This document shows, piece by piece, positions 5,761-10,103 of a stretch of DNA of 10,103 nucleotides. This DNA is from Pseudomonadota bacterium (GTDB lineage: Bacteria; Pseudomonadota; Alphaproteobacteria; Rickettsiales; SXRF01): the NCBI GenBank assembly GCA_028873275.1, contig JAGWLJ010000031.1, positions 1 to 10,103 of the forward strand, read 5' to 3'. The notes beneath the pieces were generated by a model. That model made no database searches. It was not told the origin of the DNA and saw nothing but the letters and a program-made list of their open reading frames with translations. Made by a program: the position numbers and the translations under genes. Positions within the stretch are counted from its first letter, which is position 1. The number at the start of each line of letters is the position of its first letter.

Positions 5761-7443
5761 ATGATTAAAACGATGACCCAGGGCAACCCCGTAACAGAAC
5801 CTTATAAGCCGGAAGACATCGCCGTCATGGGCGGTGGGCTGGCCGGCTGCCTGACGGCCCTGTTCGCCGCCCGGCAGAAAGATGCGCTGGGCCGCCCGCA
5901 ATACCGCGTCACTCTATATGAAGCCAGAAAATCGCTTTTCGACGGATCAAGTCTGAGCGCCGCCCGCCTGCACCTGGGCGGCGAATACCCGCTCGACCCG
6001 CCGACGGGAAAGGACTGCCTCACCGGCGCGCTGATCTGGAAGCTGCTGATGCCTCGGAATATCTATACGCGGTGCAAGCCCATGAAGTTTCTGGTGGCGC
6101 AGGAAACGCAGTCGCTTGGCGAGCGCATTGCCTCGCGCCAGCCCATCGCGCTGGCCAACGGCACATGGATGAAAGCCGATCCTGACGATCACGCCTGGAT
6201 CAGCATCGACGGCAAAAACTGGCACAAGGCCAGCCGCAAAGGCCATTGGGTCACCGCCGACGGCATTACCCTGTTTACCGACGATGAGGGGAAGTTCAAA
6301 TACCTGACCGTCGAAAAATACCTGCATTTTTATGATGGCATCCGCCAGCAATACCAACTGCAGTTCGACCGCATACGAGCCGCGCGCGGCTGGAGTGAAA
6401 CTGCCGCCGCCGAAGCATTGTTCGGCATGCCGGAGGAAGGCAGTTTCTATAAGCCGCTCTCCCGCGCCGAGCTTGAAGCACGCGAATTCAAAAACGTTGC
6501 CGGCGGCTTCCAGAGCCAGGAGCCCGGGCTCGATATCGCGCTTTATCTCCCCATGATCGAGCACCTGCTCCTTGAGGAAGAGAAAAAAGGAAACCTGAGC
6601 ATCCTCACCGGCTGTAAAGTCCGCAAGAAAGGCATTCGTTCATTGGCCGGCGGGCATTTTGAGATCCGTTTTGACAATGGAGAGGTATCGCCGCCCTTCA
6701 GCCAGGTTGTTCAGTCGGCAGGCGACGGTGGCGCCGCCATAACGAAGCCGGAGAAAGGCGAAAAAATCATGGCTTATCGGCGCGGTATGGGCATTTTTGT
6801 AGCGTCGGCACTTGCCGAGCGGCACCGCGAGCCGTTCTTTGTCATGCTGGCTGACCATGGCTGCATGTTCTGTCCCGGTCTTGGCCAATACGACGCATTC
6901 TGTTACGCGCCGGGTGCGGAGGCCTCCCATATCGACGAAAAAGCGCTGAGCTCGCGCAGCCGCGATATCCCCATGAAATGGACCCGCTCCATCAGCAAGG
7001 AAGAAGAGAAACGGCGGCTTTCCAAAATCGCTGACCGGTTGCATCACGTCGCCCCTTTCCTCCACCCGATCAAGCCTGTCGGCATGATTGTCCGGCACAC
7101 GCTCAATTTTCAGGATTCACTCGAGCAGCGCCGCCACGAAACGACGAAGGAAAAAATACGCAGGAAGATCATCATGTACCCCACCAAGATCACCCTCGCC
7201 CCGCAGGCCGCCATCGAAGCCGTGGAGATGCTCAGGGCCCGCAGCGCAGGCAGGAAACCCGGCCGCATCGACCCGCTGGAGATAGCGCTGCGCGACAATG
7301 CCTATTCGCTCGCTGATCTTCCCATACCGGACAAGGCCACGCTATCGGCGAATTTCGTGCACGCGCACGACGACCTGGACCCGCTGATGAATTACGTCAA
7401 CGACAATGACCATAAACGCGCCAATGGCGGCCGGGGCCGCTGA
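5761..7443 (+). CDS. FAD-dependent oxidoreductase of unknown substrate
   Basis: The 560-residue protein has an N-terminal FAD-binding Rossmann unit. DIAVMGGGLAG at 19-29 gives the GxGxxG motif (Gly24, Gly26, Gly29), and Glu54 at the end of the second strand would bind the adenine ribose. A conserved-looking SLSAARLHLGGEYP segment (64-77) follows, where DAO-type flavoproteins contact the flavin. A later motif in a KPVGMIVRHTLNFQ context lies near residue 440. No signal peptide or membrane segment is seen. The fold suggests a DAO/GMC-like flavoprotein, but the middle and C-terminal parts match no enzyme I can name, so the reaction is unknown. The start may be 5761 or the in-frame ATG at 5773; later ATGs would cut into the Rossmann motif. 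The stop abuts that of lysA on the other strand with no gap (TGATCA). Confidence 0.85.
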   Translation: MIKTMTQGNPVTEPYKPEDIAVMGGGLAGCLTALFAARQKDALGRPQYRVTLYEARKSLFDGSSLSAARLHLGGEYPLDPPTGKDCLTGALIWKLLMPRNIYTRCKPMKFLVAQETQSLGERIASRQPIALANGTWMKADPDDHAWISIDGKNWHKASRKGHWVTADGITLFTDDEGKFKYLTVEKYLHFYDGIRQQYQLQFDRIRAARGWSETAAAEALFGMPEEGSFYKPLSRAELEAREFKNVAGGFQSQEPGLDIALYLPMIEHLLLEEEKKGNLSILTGCKVRKKGIRSLAGGHFEIRFDNGEVSPPFSQVVQSAGDGGAAITKPEKGEKIMAYRRGMGIFVASALAERHREPFFVMLADHGCMFCPGLGQYDAFCYAPGAEASHIDEKALSSRSRDIPMKWTRSISKEEEKRRLSKIADRLHHVAPFLHPIKPVGMIVRHTLNFQDSLEQRRHETTKEKIRRKIIMYPTKITLAPQAAIEAVEMLRARSAGRKPGRIDPLEIALRDNAYSLADLPIPDKATLSANFVHAHDDLDPLMNYVNDNDHKRANGGRGR

Positions 7444-7446
7444 TCA
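7441..7446. other. Palindrome made of the abutting stop codons of the FAD gene and lysA
   Basis: TGATCA contains the plus-strand TGA (7441-7443) of the FAD oxidoreductase and the minus-strand TGA (7446-7444) of lysA. The two genes meet tail to tail with zero intergenic bases, so neither can have a terminator outside the opposite coding sequence. Confidence 0.9.
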
Positions 7447-8697
7447 CAGCCACTGCGGCAGCTGATCGCGCGCCAGCAGCTCCTCGTAAGTCTGTCGCCT
7501 CCTGACAACAGCACGTTGTGAGCCGTTGACCATCACCTCGGCCACCAAGGGCCGCGCATTATAGGTGGAGGACATGGACGCGCCGTACGCCCCGGCCGAG
7601 CGAAACGCCAGCAGGTCGCCTGCCTTCGGCACTTTCAGCAGCCGCTGCTCGGCGAAAATATCGCCGGTTTCACACACCGGCCCCACCACGTCCACCAACT
7701 CGGTCGGCGCATCGCCGGTAGGCGCGATGACCGGAACGATGCCATGATAGGCCTCATACAGCGCCGGGCGGATCAGGTCGTTCATCCCGGCATCGACGAT
7801 CACGAAGAACCGCCCTTCGTTTTCCTTCACATAGACCACGCGCGTCACCAGTATCCCCGCATTACCGGCCAGCACGCGCCCCGGCTCGAATATCAGCTGG
7901 CAGTTGAGCCCCGCCGTTTCGCGCCGCACGATATCGGCATAGGCGTCGGGAAGCGGCAGCTCTTCCTTGCCGTAGGGGATGCCCAGCCCGCCGCCGAGGT
8001 CGAGCGTAGCGATAGCAATTTCCTGCGCGCGCAATTCGCCCACAAAGGCCCGCACGCGGGCGAAAGCCTGCGCGAATGGCTCCAGATGGGTCAGCTGCGA
8101 GCCGATATGCACCGACACGCCCTGCACCGTAATGCCTTTCAGCTGCGCCGCCCGCTTATACACGGCCATCGCCTGATCCATGCCGATGCCGAATTTGCTG
8201 GCCTTGTGGCCGGTGGCGATCTTGGCGTGGGTTTTCGGATCGACATCGGGATTGACGCGCACGGCGATTCTCGCCTTCGTCTTTCTGGCAATCGCCACTT
8301 CACTGAGCAATTCCAGCTCCGGCAGCGACTCGACATTGAACTGGAAAATATCCTTCTCGAGCGCGAAGGCCATCTCTCCGGCCGTTTTCCCCACGCCGGA
8401 AAACACGATGTCCTGCGCCCTGACCCCCGCCGCCAGCGCCAGCCGTATCTCACCTTCCGATACCACGTCGGCACCGCTGCCGAGTTTGGCCAGCGTTTTC
8501 AGGATCGCCAGATTGCCGTTGGCCTTGACGGCGTAGCAGATCTTCGCGCCGGGAAAATGGCCGGAGAATACCTGATAATGCCGCGTCAGCGTCGCCGTGG
8601 AGTAGCAGTAAAACGGCGTGCCGATGTCCTGCGCCAGCCGGTCGAGCGGTACATCCTCGGCGTGGTAGACGCCGTTCTTATAGTGGAAATGATCCAT
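7444..8697 (-). CDS. lysA: Diaminopimelate decarboxylase
   Basis: LysA decarboxylates meso-diaminopimelate to L-lysine, the last step of lysine synthesis, using pyridoxal phosphate. The 417-residue length is normal. Lys58 in CYAVKANGN is the PLP-binding lysine at the mouth of the alanine-racemase-type barrel. GGGLGIPY is the phosphate-binding glycine loop, and FEPGR contributes to cofactor and substrate binding. Cys342 in VCETGDIFA is the active-site residue supplied by the partner subunit of the dimer. GAYGASMSSTYNARP is the C-terminal signature. These motifs favour LysA over arginine or ornithine decarboxylases of the same fold. The ATG overlaps the lptM stop (TAATG), so it is the last gene of the argH-lptM-lysA unit. 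Confidence 0.96.
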   Translation of the reverse strand: MDHFHYKNGVYHAEDVPLDRLAQDIGTPFYCYSTATLTRHYQVFSGHFPGAKICYAVKANGNLAILKTLAKLGSGADVVSEGEIRLALAAGVRAQDIVFSGVGKTAGEMAFALEKDIFQFNVESLPELELLSEVAIARKTKARIAVRVNPDVDPKTHAKIATGHKASKFGIGMDQAMAVYKRAAQLKGITVQGVSVHIGSQLTHLEPFAQAFARVRAFVGELRAQEIAIATLDLGGGLGIPYGKEELPLPDAYADIVRRETAGLNCQLIFEPGRVLAGNAGILVTRVVYVKENEGRFFVIVDAGMNDLIRPALYEAYHGIVPVIAPTGDAPTELVDVVGPVCETGDIFAEQRLLKVPKAGDLLAFRSAGAYGASMSSTYNARPLVAEVMVNGSQRAVVRRRQTYEELLARDQLPQWL

Positions 8698-8960
8698 TAC
8701 TTCTTTTCCGAAGGCTCCGGCGCCGACATCGCATCGCCGCTTTGCATTGAAGGCTGCTGCACTGGCGGCTGGTCGCCCACCGGCGACTGCACGATTCCGG
8801 TCGCCGGCGGCGGAGCAGGGCTGGGGTTCTGCGATTCCTTGGCCTGCTTCCTCGCCTGCTTTTCCTGCTGCAGCTCGATCTGCGCCGGCGATTTGAGCGA
8901 TCCTTTATAGCCGCAGGCGGATAGGACAAGCGCCAGCAAGACGAGTAGTGCCGTCCTCAT
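8697..8960 (-). CDS. lptM: Small outer-membrane-type lipoprotein of the LptM/YifL family
   Basis: The 87-residue product starts with a short signal peptide (residues 1-15) and the lipobox LSAC, so Cys16 would be lipidated after cleavage. CGYKGSL right after the lipobox matches the CGxKGxL start of LptM (YifL) proteins, which in E. coli assist LptD/LptE maturation in LPS transport. The rest is a Gln/Lys-rich stretch followed by a Pro/Gln-rich, probably disordered tail. Position between argH and lysA is the usual place for this gene in many proteobacteria and supports the call. Its start overlaps the argH stop (ATGA) and its stop overlaps the lysA start (TAATG), so all three are translationally coupled. 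The name rests on a short motif plus context. Confidence 0.82.
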   Translation of the reverse strand: MRTALLVLLALVLSACGYKGSLKSPAQIELQQEKQARKQAKESQNPSPAPPPATGIVQSPVGDQPPVQQPSMQSGDAMSAPEPSEKK

Positions 8961-10103
8961 AACCCAAACTTCTTCCTCGCCTCAGCAATGGCCTTCCTGA
9001 CATTACCGGGCGCAGTGCCGCCGAAGCTCCGGCGGCTGGCCGCCGAGGCCGAAGCGCGCAGCACCGAAAGCGCATCCTGCTTTATTCCGGACTCGACAGA
9101 CTGTAATTCCCTGAGCGTCAGCGCCTCGAGCGCTTTGCCTTTATCGGAAGCCATCTGTACCACCCGCGCCGTAACATGATGCGCCTGCCGGAATGGCATT
9201 TTCAGTTCCCTGGCCAGCCAGTCGGCCAGGTCGGTGGCCGTGGCGTAGCCTTCGCCGGCTGCCCACGCCATCTCCTCCGCATGCGCCGTGAAATCCAGCA
9301 CCATACCCTGCATGGCCTGCACGCAGGTCAAAATATTATCCGCCGTATCGAACAGGGGCTCCTTGTCTTCCTGCATGTCCTTGTTATAGGCCAGCGGCAG
9401 CGCCTTCATCACCGTCAGCAGCGCCATCAGGTTTCCAAACATGCGCCCGGCCTTGCTGCGTACCAGCTCGGCGGCGTCGGGATTGCGCTTCTGCGGCATG
9501 ATCGAGCTGCCGGTGGACCAGGCGTCGGAAAAGCGGATGAAGGAAAACGGCGCGCTTGACCACAGCACGAATTCTTCCGCCAGCCGCGACAGGTGCACCG
9601 CAGCAATCGCCACCAGCGACAGGAATTCCAGCGCGAAATCGCGATCGGACACGGCATCGAGCGAATTACGCATCGGCGCATCGAAACCCAGTTCCTTCGC
9701 CGTAAACTTCCGGTCGATGGGAAACGAGGTTCCCGCCAGCGCCGCCGCGCCCAGCGGCGATTCATTCATGCGCGCCCGCGCATCGCGCACGCGGGAACGG
9801 TCGCGCCCGAACATTTCCACGTAAGCCAGCAAATGATGCCCGAGCGTCACCGGCTGCGCCGCCTGCAGATGCGTAAACCCCGGCATGATGGTGGCCGCAT
9901 GCTCGGACGCGCGCTTTAATAACGCCGATTGCAATTCCTTGAGTCCGGCGGCCAGCGCATCCATCGCATCGCGCACATAGAGGCGCAGGTCGGTCGCCAC
10001 CTGATCATTGCGCGAGCGCGCCGTGTGCAGCCGGCCGGCCGCCTCGCCGATACGGTTTTTCAAGACCGATTCGATATTCATGTGTACATCCTCCAGCGCG
10101 TCG
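8957..10103 (-). CDS. argH: Argininosuccinate lyase, C-terminal part (partial)
   Basis: ArgH splits argininosuccinate into arginine and fumarate, the last step of arginine synthesis; it is a homotetramer of the fumarase/aspartase superfamily. The reading frame is open to the window edge. The codons before the internal ATG at 10081 read DALEDVH, continuing into MNIES, a classical ArgH segment, so the true start lies outside the window. About 80 N-terminal residues of the usual ~460 are missing. GRLHTARSRNDQ, the TIMPGFTHLQ-like stretch and the signature GSSIMPQKRNPD with its catalytic serine loop are all present, as is the FGGTAP C-terminal motif. The TGA stop overlaps the lptM start by 4 bases. 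This is the first gene of the operon visible here; its promoter is not in the window. Confidence 0.97.
   Translation of the reverse strand, partial: DALEDVHMNIESVLKNRIGEAAGRLHTARSRNDQVATDLRLYVRDAMDALAAGLKELQSALLKRASEHAATIMPGFTHLQAAQPVTLGHHLLAYVEMFGRDRSRVRDARARMNESPLGAAALAGTSFPIDRKFTAKELGFDAPMRNSLDAVSDRDFALEFLSLVAIAAVHLSRLAEEFVLWSSAPFSFIRFSDAWSTGSSIMPQKRNPDAAELVRSKAGRMFGNLMALLTVMKALPLAYNKDMQEDKEPLFDTADNILTCVQAMQGMVLDFTAHAEEMAWAAGEGYATATDLADWLARELKMPFRQAHHVTARVVQMASDKGKALEALTLRELQSVESGIKQDALSVLRASASAASRRSFGGTAPGNVRKAIAEARKKFGL

Noticed and set aside
5947..6564. Minus-strand frame of 205 codons inside the FAD oxidoreductase gene
   Set aside because: The plus-strand frame has a proper Rossmann motif and runs 560 codons; the minus frame shows no motif and is a shadow.
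7744..8910. Plus-strand open frame of 388 codons opposite lysA and lptM
   Set aside because: It is the antisense shadow of two genes with clear family motifs; the translation is His/Arg/Gly-rich with no recognisable domain, as expected from reading GC-rich codons backwards.
1..10103. tRNA, rRNA, CRISPR arrays, insertion sequences
   Set aside because: No cloverleaf-like sequence, regular direct-repeat array, transposase frame or terminal inverted repeats were seen on either strand.

Overview
The window looks like chromosomal DNA of a GC-rich alphaproteobacterium, possibly uncultured. The basis is the sdhC-sdhD-sdhA gene order, the argH-lptM-lysA cluster, and an MJ0042-type zinc-ribbon/DUF3426 gene beside hpt and ftsE. 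The species cannot be named from the sequence. Genes are packed tightly: stop and start codons overlap or lie one base apart, and both convergent gene pairs meet with no spacer.

Layout. (1) 1-2330, minus strand: the succinate dehydrogenase operon in the order sdhC, sdhD, an unrecognised 174-codon gene, then sdhA (cut by the window edge). The extra gene is much poorer in GC (about 44% by hand count over 1021-1500) than its neighbours. (2) 2331-2515: a divergent intergenic region that should carry the sdh promoter and the promoter of a plus-strand PfkB-family kinase gene (2516-3760). (3) 3755-4411, minus: ftsE, whose usual partner ftsX is not next to it; the kinase gene runs into its 3' end instead. 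(4) 4487-5667, plus: a zinc-ribbon/DUF3426 membrane protein and hypoxanthine phosphoribosyltransferase, joined by an ATGA overlap. (5) 5668-5760: a strikingly AT-rich gap (about 16% GC). It leads into a 560-codon FAD-dependent oxidoreductase of unknown substrate (5761-7443). (6) 7444-10103, minus: lysA, lptM and the C-terminal part of argH, a translationally coupled operon for lysine and arginine biosynthesis plus a small LPS-assembly-type lipoprotein.

How the genes fit together. The housekeeping genes cover the TCA cycle and respiratory chain (complex II), cell division (FtsE), purine salvage (Hpt), lysine/peptidoglycan precursor supply (LysA), arginine synthesis (ArgH) and the outer membrane (LptM). 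Three genes look like additions to this framework: the small gene inside the sdh operon, the PfkB-like kinase and the FAD oxidoreductase. The last two share an arrangement: each is on the plus strand, has an AT-rich leader, and ends exactly against a minus-strand housekeeping gene in a short palindrome holding both stop codons. No RNA genes, insertion sequences or CRISPR arrays were seen. The best candidate for something undescribed is the gene embedded between sdhD and sdhA.
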